Source: a virus
Direction: 5' to 3' (one strand)
DNA: 24,588 nt
Virus record (IMG/VR): IMGVR_UViG_3300032291_004449
Span: 1 to 24,588 of that record
Below, one piece after another: positions 6,398-14,369 of this stretch. The notes beneath the pieces are model-generated. The model saw only the letters and a program-made list of their open reading frames with translations, was not told the origin of the DNA and did no database searches. A program made the translations under genes and the position numbers. Numbering within the stretch: position 1 is the first letter of the stretch; each line of letters begins with the position of its first letter.

Positions 6398-7348
6398 ATG
6401 AAAGAAACCACAAAAAAACAGCTAATACAGCTAGAAATTCCACAGCACGATGATTTGATTACTGAGTTAAAACCAGATGAAGTAAAAAAAGAATTAGAAA
6501 ATGCAATTGAAACACCTAAACAAGTTCAAAAGCAGTTAACTCCAATTCAAAAGTTTCAATCTTATATAGAATCGTATAAGGAAACTGTACTTCCTAATTT
6601 ACTAAAAAAGCATAACATTGAACCAGCTCAATTTGTCCAAATAGTAATATCTGAGCTTAAAAAAAATGAAAAACTAGTTCAAGCTTTTTCTGAAAATCCA
6701 AGTTCTATGTTTGCTTCAATACTTGCTGGAGCTGAAATTGGTTTAATTCCTTCAGATATGTTAGGTGAGTTTTATTTAATACCTCGTAGAATTGATTCTA
6801 GATTAACTGTGACTCCTTTAATTGGTTATAAAGGATTAGTAAATATTTTATTAAGGTCAGGAGAAATAACTAAAATTCACACTGAATGTGTTTTTGAAGG
6901 AGATGAATTTGAACCAATTTATGGACTTGAGCCTAATATAATTCATAAGCCTAACTTTAATGTAGAAAGAAATGCTTCAACTTTAAAGTTTGTATACGCT
7001 GTTGCTAAATTAAAGAATGGAGAACATCAATTTACAGTTTTGTCAAAGTCTGATATATTGAAAATAAAAGCTTTATCACGATATGACAATGATTTATACT
7101 TTAATGATAGAAAAGACCCAAACTTATGGATGGTCAAAAAAACTACATTAATACAATTATCTAAAATGTTGCCAAAAGATTTTTATGGCAAAAAAGCAGT
7201 TGAAATGGACAATCAACTTGAAGGTGGAGCTTTCTTGAGTTTAGATGAAGATAACAATATTAAAATTGTTGATTCTAAAAAAATCTCATCTAACAAACAA
7301 TCTAATGTTGTTAATACAATAAATTCTCTACCTGAAATACCTGAATAG
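6398..7348 (+). CDS. recT: RecT-family single-strand annealing protein, 316 aa
   Basis: Residues 50-200 carry the RecT signature: SMFASILAGAEIGLIPS (103-119), GEFYLIPR (123-130), TVTPLIGYKGLVNILLRSG (137-155) and the EGDEFEPIYG strand (167-176). RecT binds single-stranded DNA and anneals complementary strands during phage recombination. The first 45 residues are a charged extension rich in Lys, Glu and Gln and probably flexible. The C-terminus (residues 290-316) is Asn/Ser rich. The partner nuclease is at 4702-5502. The 3' end overlaps the convergent glycosyltransferase gene by 38 nt. Length is slightly above the usual 270-310 because of the N-terminal tail. Confidence 0.93.
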   Translation: MKETTKKQLIQLEIPQHDDLITELKPDEVKKELENAIETPKQVQKQLTPIQKFQSYIESYKETVLPNLLKKHNIEPAQFVQIVISELKKNEKLVQAFSENPSSMFASILAGAEIGLIPSDMLGEFYLIPRRIDSRLTVTPLIGYKGLVNILLRSGEITKIHTECVFEGDEFEPIYGLEPNIIHKPNFNVERNASTLKFVYAVAKLKNGEHQFTVLSKSDILKIKALSRYDNDLYFNDRKDPNLWMVKKTTLIQLSKMLPKDFYGKKAVEMDNQLEGGAFLSLDEDNNIKIVDSKKISSNKQSNVVNTINSLPEIPE

Positions 7349-8132
7349 GTACGTATTTACTAACCAAGTCTAACGGGAAATCTTCAACATATTGTCTTAA
7401 ATAATGATAATATGGCTTGTAGGTTTCCCTTATTTTTTCCTCTGATAATTTCTCTAAAGGTCTTGTAGCATAATCTTTTGATGCTTCTTTATGATTTTCA
7501 AAGTTATTTGGGCTACCTATAGCTCCACTTTGTTTATGTCCTGCTATTTCATGTGGGTCTGACCAGTTAAAGCAATAAGATGGCACATATCGCTTATTAT
7601 GCTCATCAAGATGCTTTTCGTCTCTTAATTGAGTATACCAACTTAAACCTTCATAGCCTGTTATATCGCTTCTAAAGCCTATTTCCCTAATTCGTTCCAT
7701 TTTTACAATAACTGATGCCTCAAGTGTATTCATACACATTTGAACTTTATTGGGTGTTGCAAAAAAGCTTTGTTCAGGCTTCCAAGCATCCTTTCCATTT
7801 GCTTCAATACCATCTACGGCTTGTTGCATGTGCCAAGGCAAATAAATATCATCATCATCTGCCAACATGAAATAATCGCCTGTGGCGTGAGTTACTGCAT
7901 CTCTACATATCTGTCCTCTATTTTCATAAGGAGTTCCTGTTTCGTAGTTTATGCCATTATTTACAATGATTATTGAGCTGTCCTCAAATCCTAAACTATA
8001 AGGATACTCCTCATCTGTATTAAAAATGATTAATTCCTTATTAGGATATGTTTGAGCATGATATTGAGCTACAATTCTTTCAACGCAAGTAAATCTGCGG
8101 TATGATGTACATACAAAGCTTAATTTTTTCAT
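7311..8132 (-). CDS. GT2-type glycosyltransferase (GT-A fold), 273 aa
   Basis: The N-terminus (LSFVCTSYRRFTCVERIV) is a typical GT2 nucleotide-sugar strand-loop, followed by PNKELIIFNTDE and the acidic metal/nucleotide motif GDYFMLADDDDIYLP (DDDD near residues 92-95). This predicts a metal-dependent transferase acting on an activated sugar; donor and acceptor cannot be told. Two starts are possible: 8141 and 8132. I prefer 8132 because its ATG overlaps the stop of the upstream gene by 4 nt (ATGA), a common arrangement here. It is the last gene of the minus-strand glycan operon, and its 3' end runs 38 nt into the end of recT with no obvious terminator between them. Confidence 0.85.
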   Translation of the reverse strand: MKKLSFVCTSYRRFTCVERIVAQYHAQTYPNKELIIFNTDEEYPYSLGFEDSSIIIVNNGINYETGTPYENRGQICRDAVTHATGDYFMLADDDDIYLPWHMQQAVDGIEANGKDAWKPEQSFFATPNKVQMCMNTLEASVIVKMERIREIGFRSDITGYEGLSWYTQLRDEKHLDEHNKRYVPSYCFNWSDPHEIAGHKQSGAIGSPNNFENHKEASKDYATRPLEKLSEEKIRETYKPYYHYLRQYVEDFPLDLVSKYVPIQVFQVENLLY

Positions 8133-8779
8133 TTTATCCATTTTTTATATGCTTCTTGATATATTTCGGTTCTTTTAATTTTACCATGCCACAAATCACT
8201 TACAAAATCTTCATCTTGTAATACTAATAGGTCTTTTGACATTACATAGTTCTTATTATTTCTATCATAAAATAAGAATAAAGTGTCAATAACACCTGCA
8301 GTATATGGTATACTTAATATTTTATCATAAAATGATTCATTAATAGCATAAGCATGGGTACCATATAGTCCTGTGGTACATTTAGCAAGATTATTAGAAA
8401 TAGAATGACATTCAGCATTAGGCTCTCCACCCATATAAAACATATCCCATTCTATTTGTTTTAATTCTTCTACACAAACTTTCATTTTTTGAATAAAATT
8501 TGGTTTAAATACGCAATCATCTTCAAATATTAGGCAATTCTTAAATCCTCTTTTTTTAGCTTCTTTAATCATCTCAAAATGAGAGTAAGTGCACGATATT
8601 TTAATATGCCAATCTTTATTTTGTAATGGGTTTGGTACATCCCCTTCACCTAATTGAGTTGCAGAAAACCTTTCGGCTTGTATTCCAATTTCTGAGCTTC
8701 TTTTTTCAAAAGCCTCTTTTCTTTCTGTACGCTTATCTAAATTCAAATAGAAAGCTCCTTCAAAGTAATCTAATATCAT
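8129..8779 (-). CDS. Glycosyltransferase family 25-like protein, 216 aa
   Basis: The opening AFYLNLDKRTERKEAF is the GT25 (LPS biosynthesis/LgtB type) hallmark. It is followed by ERFSAT, then CTYSHFEMIKEAKKRGFKN and the acidic motif IFEDDCVF (E86-D87-D88), which binds metal-nucleotide sugar. Known GT25 enzymes add galactose or similar sugars to LPS, or to collagen in eukaryotes. The start at 8779 is 2 nt from the stop of the upstream FkbM gene and the end overlaps the next gene by 4 nt, so the operon is tightly coupled. The acceptor is unknown; the nearby Thr-rich virion protein glycan is a candidate. Confidence 0.85.
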   Translation of the reverse strand: MILDYFEGAFYLNLDKRTERKEAFEKRSSEIGIQAERFSATQLGEGDVPNPLQNKDWHIKISCTYSHFEMIKEAKKRGFKNCLIFEDDCVFKPNFIQKMKVCVEELKQIEWDMFYMGGEPNAECHSISNNLAKCTTGLYGTHAYAINESFYDKILSIPYTAGVIDTLFLFYDRNNKNYVMSKDLLVLQDEDFVSDLWHGKIKRTEIYQEAYKKWIK

Positions 8780-8781
8780 GG

Positions 8782-9489
8782 TTATTTTGGTATTGCAACA
8801 TAATCAACCAAATGTTCAGCATCTAATACCTTTGTATAGGTATAACCTAATGCTTCTATACGGCTAAATATGTCATTTTCATTCCACCCATAAATACTTA
8901 ATTGAGGTGGTTCTACTTCAATAAATATTACAGGTTTGTTTTTTAAAATTGTTTCTTTTGCTCCATCTAAAACTTTTGGCTCATAGCCTTGTACATCTAT
9001 CTTTAAAACACTTACATTTTCAATATTAAAAGAGTCTAATGTATTGACATCTACCATATTATAAGCTAAATGAGTACAAGCATCTAAATGAGCATTACCA
9101 ATATTTATTGCTTCATCTGAATAATATTGAAGATTTTCCATTTTTAATGTAGTCTTTTCATCACTCAAAGCATAATTATGAGAATATATATTAGCATGAC
9201 CATTCAAAATAATATTACCACATAATTGATAATACACCAATCTTTGCGGCTCAAATGAATAAACTTTTCCTTCATCTCCTACTAAATCTGCAAACTCTAA
9301 TGTATGGAAACCAAAATTGGCACCTACATCAATAATTGTAGTGCCTTGTACATTTAACTTTTCTTTAATGTAGTCGAAGATATAATGTTCATAAATACCC
9401 CCTCTGCGTGTCATATCTGTAACACCACAATCATTTTTGAAAAGTATGTATTTTTTTCTAATATCTACATACTCAATAGGTAGTTTCAT
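8782..9489 (-). CDS. FkbM-family SAM-dependent methyltransferase, 235 aa
   Basis: SAM-binding motif I is TIIDVGANFGFHTLEFA (residues 51-67), then VYSFEPQRLVYYQL (FEP at 79-81), and the FkbM hallmark VLKIDVQGYEPKVLDGA (161-177) followed by FIEVEP. FkbM enzymes methylate hydroxyl groups, often on sugars of polysaccharides or antibiotics. Here it probably caps or modifies a glycan made by the neighbouring transferases. It has a 2-nt gap to the genes on both sides. The N-terminal 48 residues include a strand-rich lead (VDIRKKYILFKNDCGV) usual for the family. Confidence 0.9.
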   Translation of the reverse strand: MKLPIEYVDIRKKYILFKNDCGVTDMTRRGGIYEHYIFDYIKEKLNVQGTTIIDVGANFGFHTLEFADLVGDEGKVYSFEPQRLVYYQLCGNIILNGHANIYSHNYALSDEKTTLKMENLQYYSDEAINIGNAHLDACTHLAYNMVDVNTLDSFNIENVSVLKIDVQGYEPKVLDGAKETILKNKPVIFIEVEPPQLSIYGWNENDIFSRIEALGYTYTKVLDAEHLVDYVAIPK

Positions 9490-9491
9490 AA

Positions 9492-9992
9492 TTAGTAATT
9501 TGTGAAATAACCATAATGGTCATCTCCAATTAAGTATTTCATACATGTATATCTTTCTAAAAAAAGCTCTTTAGTCAAATCAGGTTGTTTATGTATCTCA
9601 TGTACATTACCAAATTCGGCACCTTGCTCATAATTATAAGGTACAGCAATCATCATAAACTTATCTGCTCTGTGTATTTTATCAATCAAGTTTTTAGCTT
9701 CGTAAAATGCTAAATGCTCGATAATGTCTCCCATTATGAATAAATCATAGGGCTTGATGTCAAAATCTAGTATGTTGGTTATATATAAGTTATTGTACTT
9801 TGAACGCAAATCAAAATCTTGAACATATTGCTCAAAAATCTCAATTCCATCCATATTGGGAAAATTGTCTTTAAGCAGGGTTGAATAAGTTCCACATCCT
9901 GCACCTACATCCAAAATTTGAATATCTCTTTCAAATGTGTTTACAATATTATGTTTTACCTCATCTTTAAAGAGGTTATATGAATATGGCAT
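9492..9992 (-). CDS. Class I SAM-dependent methyltransferase, 166 aa
   Basis: Motif I reads IQILDVGAGCGTYSTLL (25-40), motif II ends GIEIFEQYVQDF (49-60), and the post-I region has LFIMGDIIEHL (84-94), a Methyltransf_11/23-type layout. At 166 aa it is short and has little room for a substrate domain, so the substrate is not predictable. Next to FkbM and glycosyltransferases it probably methylates a sugar or a sugar-linked group. It is separated from the zinc-ribbon gene by 9 nt. Confidence 0.82.
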   Translation of the reverse strand: MPYSYNLFKDEVKHNIVNTFERDIQILDVGAGCGTYSTLLKDNFPNMDGIEIFEQYVQDFDLRSKYNNLYITNILDFDIKPYDLFIMGDIIEHLAFYEAKNLIDKIHRADKFMMIAVPYNYEQGAEFGNVHEIHKQPDLTKELFLERYTCMKYLIGDDHYGYFTNY

Positions 9993-10001
9993 AAATTAAT
10001 T

Positions 10002-10232
10002 TTAGATTGTCCATTTGCCTAAAGGGCAGGCTTCTTGACCTTTTGGAGTAAATACTTTTGCTTTTGTAGCACACCCACATTTCGAGCAATGGTCTACAGG
10101 AACATTTCTCCAAGCTTCACAAGTCATACAAACTTGTAATCTTCTTGCAGCTACTTCTTTTTGTTCTTCAGTAGGATTCATCATAGTTGAGTATGCTGTT
10201 ACGATTTCTTGTATTTTATCAAATAGTCCCAT
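10002..10232 (-). CDS. Small Cys-rich zinc-ribbon-like protein, 76 aa
   Basis: The soluble helical N-terminus (MGLFDKIQEIVTAYS) is followed by a cysteine cluster C35-x2-C38, C49-x2-C52-x-C54 and C69, consistent with a zinc ribbon. A longer reading from 10301 would overlap the upstream gene by 83 nt and add a stretch that looks like noncoding translation, so the MGLFDK start, overlapping only 14 nt, is preferred. Similar short proteins ending in a CPLGKW-type motif occur in phage genomes near tail or glycan genes, with no assigned role. It is the only non-enzyme in the glycan operon, so it could be a chaperone or assembly factor for it; that is a guess. Confidence 0.7.
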   Translation of the reverse strand: MGLFDKIQEIVTAYSTMMNPTEEQKEVAARRLQVCMTCEAWRNVPVDHCSKCGCATKAKVFTPKGQEACPLGKWTI

Positions 10233-11208
10233 ATAAACATGAATTTTTACCGATTGATTTAATAATTTCAAAATACTTAAAAGAAGCCTTTTCAGTATCA
10301 TAATCTAATCCTTCATCTTCGTAAGGTAATTGATTAATATAATTTCCTTTATAGAATAATTTTTCAGCAGGATTTCCTGTTACACCTGCATTATGGAATA
10401 ATATCTTTTCATCCCATGTTTTAGATAAGTCAGTAGCCCAACAAAAATCCATTTCTTTAATTACATTAGTATTATAACCTCTCATCCATGCGTTCCATAA
10501 AACAGCCCACATGTCAGCACACCAAATTTGTAATTCATGATGAGTTGGGTCAGCTTGCCTTTTTTTATTATTAAGTTCAGTTATTTCTTTAAATAGCTTT
10601 TCTGAATCCTTTTCTACTTTATGAAAAAAAGCATAGTCTACATTTTTCATAATGTATTGAGCACCACCTGATTGTACTTCTCTAAGTCTTACTTCATCTG
10701 TATATATACCAACTATATCACACATTTTTTTCAAAACATCGTCTCCTTTAGATAGTATATAATCATGCCCTATGTAAGATATAGTATCAGATACATACCA
10801 ATTATTATCTTTTTGTTGGTAATTGTGTAAGAATAGAGGGAAACGAGTAAAAACCACATCGCAATCGTGGTAAAATATAGCTTCATCACTTAATTCAGGA
10901 AATGCTTGAAAATGCTGTTTTAGAATATTTGGTCTAATTGAGCTAATGTAACTAATTGGGTATTCTCTTGTGTCCTCGTAATAATGAAATTCAGCCACAT
11001 CAGAGTAAGCATCTTCTACTTTCTTGATAATGGCTCTTTTTTCTTCCCAATCGGCTTCATTCTTATTAAAAGCCCAAAGGGTATGAACATTAAATTCTTC
11101 GTGGATTCTTAGGTTTTTGAAATTTGTTAACATCACTTCCACTTGCCAAGCATAGTATTGTATGCAAGGCTGAACACACATTAGTGTTAGGGTCTTATGT
11201 TTGTACAT
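10219..11208 (-). CDS. GT-A-fold glycosyltransferase-like protein, 329 aa
   Basis: The sequence AIFYHDCDVVFTRFPLFL (110-127) holds a D115-x-D117 motif in a strand context typical of GT-A enzymes that bind a metal and a nucleotide sugar. The first 60 residues (TLTLMCVQPCIQYYAWQVEV) fit the N-terminal nucleotide-binding half. Later there is a His/Trp-rich region (HHELQIWCADMWAVLW) that is common in large plant and phage transferases acting on proteins, but I cannot name the subfamily. It heads the glycan operon, with a start context AAAAAAAACCATAAAATG and a candidate promoter at 11228-11260. Confidence 0.75.
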   Translation of the reverse strand: MYKHKTLTLMCVQPCIQYYAWQVEVMLTNFKNLRIHEEFNVHTLWAFNKNEADWEEKRAIIKKVEDAYSDVAEFHYYEDTREYPISYISSIRPNILKQHFQAFPELSDEAIFYHDCDVVFTRFPLFLHNYQQKDNNWYVSDTISYIGHDYILSKGDDVLKKMCDIVGIYTDEVRLREVQSGGAQYIMKNVDYAFFHKVEKDSEKLFKEITELNNKKRQADPTHHELQIWCADMWAVLWNAWMRGYNTNVIKEMDFCWATDLSKTWDEKILFHNAGVTGNPAEKLFYKGNYINQLPYEDEGLDYDTEKASFKYFEIIKSIGKNSCLYGTI

Positions 11209-11227
11209 TTTATGGTTTTTTTTAGGT

Positions 11228-11260
11228 TATAAAAATAAGTTATTTATATATAATATTCAA
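11228..11260 (-). promoter_or_regulatory. Candidate promoter of the minus-strand glycan operon
   Basis: On the minus strand, TTG (11258-11260) and TATTTTTA (11230-11237) are 20 nt apart, close to the Bacteroidetes -33/-7 pattern except that the last G is A. The wider 11-mer TTATTTTTATA lies at 11228-11238, 19 nt from the ATG at 11208. The same 11-mer occurs ahead of 16646 and 17638 at similar distances. Called by eye. Confidence 0.45.
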
Positions 11261-11275
11261 TATTTTATTAAAATT

Positions 11276-13687
11276 TTAAGGGCAAGGTGTTCCTGTAGTA
11301 GTAACTGAACCATATCCAAAATCCATATAAGGAGTAGGAGTTCCTGAATTTAGTACGCAAATATCAAATTGGTTGCCATCGGATATAGGTGTAGATTGAG
11401 AATTACCTGCACAATCTATATAGTTAACAGTATCTCCTAATCCAAATCCATTGAAATTAGATACATTCCAAGTTGTACAAGGTGGAGGTGTTGTGCTTGT
11501 AGTTGTTGAACTTGTAGTCGTTGTTGTACAATTTATTGATACTGCTGTATTTTGAACTGATGTTTGAGGTAATGAATCTCTAACTGCCGTATACCATAGT
11601 TGATTTGTAATACCACTAAAATCATAGAATGTAGCACCGCCGCCTAAAGTAACTCTAAACCCACCTGTACCACAAGCACCGCCTGCAACACAAATTGCTG
11701 CATTTGCTGGTGAATCTGCAATCGCTACAAAAACATAAGTACCTGTTCCTCCTGAGAATGAAGCTCTAAATGAGCCTGTTGTACCACTACAAGTTACACC
11801 ACCATTAGTTATTACTAAAGGAGGTAAAGTAGTTGTCGTAGTTGTCGTACTTGTTATAGGTAAAGTAGTTGTTGTAGTTGTGCTACTAGTTGTAGTTGTA
11901 GTTGTCGTAGTACAAGTTTGTCCTCCTGATTTTACAACAGGAGCACCTGCAGTTGAAGTTACATATACATATCTAGTTCCATTAGGTTGGCTAGGGTAAC
12001 TTATTGAACCTGAAACAGATTGCATAGCACCTGCAACAGCACTTCCAGGGTCTCCATAAGTTGTTGTATTTGCAAAGTAAGTTCCTGTACCTCCACCGAA
12101 GGTATCAACAGTTATTGTTTGAGTGATTCCTGTACAAACAGAGCTAATATTTGCTGTTACAGGAGGCACAGTTGTAGTGGTAGTAGTGGTAGATGTAGTA
12201 GCAGGACATCCACTTAAACCTGAGTTAGTTATTCCTATTAGAGTTCCACCGGGATTAGATGTTAAAACTGCATTTACAACTAATGTTCTTGGAGTGCCTG
12301 AAACGGTTCCAAATACTCTACTTCCAACAATAGCGTACCCAATATCATAATTTGTAGAATTAGCAGTTCCACCAACATAACAAATATCCATTGCATACCA
12401 TACTTGTTGTATAGTTGTTGTAGTAGTTGTAGTCGCATTACAAGAAACAATAGTAAGTGCAGATATACCAATATTTCCTAAACTATCAACAATAGCAACC
12501 CAATAATTAGCATTTACTAATGAACTAAATGTTACACTAGGACCTGAAATAGTTACTCTTGTTGCAGGGTTTAAAGCTGCAGAAATTGCATTTGCCTCAG
12601 AGGTTCCAATACCTGCGTACTGATATGTTCCACTTCCACCTGCAAAATTATCTGCTACAATTCTACCATCTCCATTTAATCCTACACCTACACATGATGC
12701 AGTTGTAGATAATGTAACTACAGCTAATGTCGTAGTTGTTGTAGTAGTAGAAGTAGTAGGACAACCTGTTAAACCTGAATTAACAATACCTATTTGAGTT
12801 CCACCGGGGTCGCTAAATAATACACTTGCCACTACTAATGTAGAAGGTACACCTAAAACATTTCCAAATACTCTATCTCCCACTATCGCATATCCAACAT
12901 CATAATTAGTAGTATAAACTGTACCACCGCCATTACAATTTGTTAATTGAAACCATCTTTGTGATAGAGTTGTAGTTGTTGTAGTTGTAGTTGTACTTAA
13001 AGGACAAGTTCCACATCCAAAACTAGTAACTGTAGCAGTTGTAGTAGGGAATCCTGAAATATTAATATCTAAAGTACTACCAAGATACGCTAACACATAG
13101 TTACCATTAGGAAGTGTAGCGAATCCATTTGAAGTAAATATAGTAGATGTACAGAAAGCTGTAGAATTACCTACTACATTTTGTGTTCCTGTAGGATTTA
13201 AGCAAGCATCGGTTTGGTTACTTGCATAAGTTACAGTTTGTGCAAATATTGTTGTTGTAGTAGTTGTCGTACTTGTAGTAGTAGGTCCTGCAGGAGGAGT
13301 AGTACTTGTTGTTGTGGTACTTGTACTAGTAGTTGGTACAAGAGTTGTACTTGTTGTTGTTGTACTTGTAGTAGGTGCTATAGTTGTACTTGTAGTACTT
13401 GTACTTGTAGTCGTTGTTGTACTTGTTAGACTAGGAGCTAAAGTAGTACTAGTCGTAGTAGTGCTCGTTGTTGTGGTTGTTGTAGGGTCAGCATTAGTAG
13501 AAGCCACGCCATATACATCACTATCGTCAGTAGTAGTTAATACATTATTGCCACTAATTTGTTCAATCCAAAATATGCCAAAGCCTAAATTATTTAAAGC
13601 AGGAAGTAACCCTTGTGGACTATTAAATGTTCCATCATAACCTACTGTATAGTTATCTCCATTAATATTTATTGTAAAACTTGGCAT
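11276..13687 (-). CDS. Mosaic virion/adhesin-like protein with Thr/Ser tracts, 803 aa
   Basis: After an N-terminal domain (about 1-60), an approximately 80-residue Thr/Ser/Pro tract is followed by modules separated by shorter T/S tracts: an early Cys module (~148-230), then A (~244-310), B (~325-416), A (~428-493), B (~507-590), B (~622-718) and a C-terminal Cys-containing domain. Modules A share patterns such as TNYDVGYAIVGDRVFG and end in GLTGCP; modules B share a GG-S/T-GTY core and end in a Cys. Such strings of beta domains with flexible linkers are typical of phage tail or surface proteins, and Thr/Ser tracts are classic O-glycosylation regions. There is no signal peptide. A 1-nt stop/start overlap links it to the upstream 223-aa gene. 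Function as a host-binding or decoration protein is inferred. Confidence 0.85.
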   Translation of the reverse strand: MPSFTININGDNYTVGYDGTFNSPQGLLPALNNLGFGIFWIEQISGNNVLTTTDDSDVYGVASTNADPTTTTTTSTTTTSTTLAPSLTSTTTTTSTSTTSTTIAPTTSTTTTSTTLVPTTSTSTTTTSTTPPAGPTTTSTTTTTTTIFAQTVTYASNQTDACLNPTGTQNVVGNSTAFCTSTIFTSNGFATLPNGNYVLAYLGSTLDINISGFPTTTATVTSFGCGTCPLSTTTTTTTTTLSQRWFQLTNCNGGGTVYTTNYDVGYAIVGDRVFGNVLGVPSTLVVASVLFSDPGGTQIGIVNSGLTGCPTTSTTTTTTTLAVVTLSTTASCVGVGLNGDGRIVADNFAGGSGTYQYAGIGTSEANAISAALNPATRVTISGPSVTFSSLVNANYWVAIVDSLGNIGISALTIVSCNATTTTTTTIQQVWYAMDICYVGGTANSTNYDIGYAIVGSRVFGTVSGTPRTLVVNAVLTSNPGGTLIGITNSGLSGCPATTSTTTTTTTVPPVTANISSVCTGITQTITVDTFGGGTGTYFANTTTYGDPGSAVAGAMQSVSGSISYPSQPNGTRYVYVTSTAGAPVVKSGGQTCTTTTTTTTSSTTTTTTLPITSTTTTTTTLPPLVITNGGVTCSGTTGSFRASFSGGTGTYVFVAIADSPANAAICVAGGACGTGGFRVTLGGGATFYDFSGITNQLWYTAVRDSLPQTSVQNTAVSINCTTTTTSSTTTSTTPPPCTTWNVSNFNGFGLGDTVNYIDCAGNSQSTPISDGNQFDICVLNSGTPTPYMDFGYGSVTTTGTPCP
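12204..12399 (-). repeat. Module A, copy 2, of the Thr-rich protein gene
   Basis: Encodes the segment from WYAMDICYVGG to GLSGCP. The homologous copy is at 12759-12955. Similarity is clear in protein and in stretches of the DNA (both include TTCCAAATACTCTA on the plus strand), but the copies have diverged. Each is bordered by T/S tracts. Confidence 0.7.
12759..12955 (-). repeat. Module A, copy 1, of the Thr-rich protein gene
   Basis: Encodes the segment from WFQLTNCNGG to GLTGCP. It is the partner of 12204-12399 and is likely the result of an intragenic duplication with a B module in between. Confidence 0.7.
13247..13492 (-). repeat. Long low-complexity Thr/Ser-codon tract
   Basis: On the plus strand the DNA is a run of GTN-type triplets (GTAGTTGTCGTACTTG and variants), encoding about 80 residues of Thr with Ser, Pro, Ala and Leu on the minus strand. 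Codons are mixed (ACA, ACT, ACC, ACG), which breaks perfect microsatellite repeats. Shorter tracts recur near 12970, 12740, 12420, 12190, 11890 and 11490, and one at 23684-23704. Confidence 0.8.
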
Positions 13688-14358
13688 TATTCATTATCGA
13701 TTAAATAGTTACAATAATCAGTAAATACATCAGAACCTAAAGCTTTTTCAACTTCAGCAAAAGTATTATTTTTATAACCAGATATTTCATCTAATATTTG
13801 TGTAGGCGATGTGGTACTTGAAAATACTTTTAAATTTAAAGTAGTGTCAGGGAGCATTGTAAAGTTCAATGAACTAGTTCCATTAAAAGTAACAAGATTC
13901 TCAGGAGGGTAATAGTAAACAGCACATTGAGATTGATATGGGTCTAAAGTAAATGGTAGTGCATTTACTGTTCCATTACCTGCAATATCTGTATCATTAT
14001 AAGTAAATACTTGACCTACTTGATTACAATTTACAGATTGAGCATAAAAGAAATTAGTGTTATAGTTATTTGTTGAAATTGACTCAGTTACTTGCTGATA
14101 AGTTAATTGTGTACCTGTAGTAACATCTATTGGAATTACAGTTTGTAATGCAGGTATTAGTAAAGTAGTAACTACAGGTGTAATTATAGTTGGTATATTT
14201 AAGTTAGCAGGTAAAGTATATTGATATTGAGTAGTAGCATTAAAAGTAACATTAGGTGTAAGAAACGGAATATTAGGGACAGGGAAATTTGAATTATTCA
14301 CTATCTGAAATTGCAGCAATTGCTCCTGCGTTAATGCTGTTGCCTGTAATTCTGCCAT
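13687..14358 (-). CDS. Putative virion protein, 223 aa
   Basis: The composition is Thr/Asn/Ser-rich and beta-strand-like, with a helical N-terminus (MAELQATALTQEQLLQFQIV) and a C-terminal helix (YKNNTFAEVEKALGSDVF). There is no signal or membrane span. A Cys pair (QSVNCNQVG and YQSQCAVYY) is present in the middle. It sits between small membrane proteins and the Thr-rich protein in a densely packed operon, so a structural role is likely, perhaps a tail or fibre-base component. No named family was recognised. Its stop shares one base with the next start (TAATG). Confidence 0.7.
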   Translation of the reverse strand: MAELQATALTQEQLLQFQIVNNSNFPVPNIPFLTPNVTFNATTQYQYTLPANLNIPTIITPVVTTLLIPALQTVIPIDVTTGTQLTYQQVTESISTNNYNTNFFYAQSVNCNQVGQVFTYNDTDIAGNGTVNALPFTLDPYQSQCAVYYYPPENLVTFNGTSSLNFTMLPDTTLNLKVFSSTTSPTQILDEISGYKNNTFAEVEKALGSDVFTDYCNYLIDNE

Positions 14359-14369
14359 TTTAAGTTAAG

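Noticed and set aside
7338-7351. TACCT-GAAT-AGGTA hairpin at the recT/GT2 junction as a terminator
   Set aside because: The stem is only 5 bp and no T-run follows on either strand.
7740-7976. Plus-strand frame opposite the GT2 gene
   Set aside because: It is a shadow of a conserved GT2 coding region, with no start context or recognisable protein.
10233-10301. N-terminal extension of the zinc-ribbon gene
   Set aside because: It lies wholly within the preceding GT gene and gives an implausible Leu/Lys-rich stretch; MGLFDK at 10232 is a better start.
11480-13490. Spaced short repeats that could suggest a CRISPR array
   Set aside because: The repeats are in-frame Thr/Ser codons within one long coding frame, of unequal length, with coding (not spacer-like) sequence between them.
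13214-13640. Plus-strand frames rich in Val or in Cys/Ser opposite the Thr tract
   Set aside because: They are the complements of ACN codons in the Thr/Ser tract (GTN gives Val); composition is an artefact and no start context is present.
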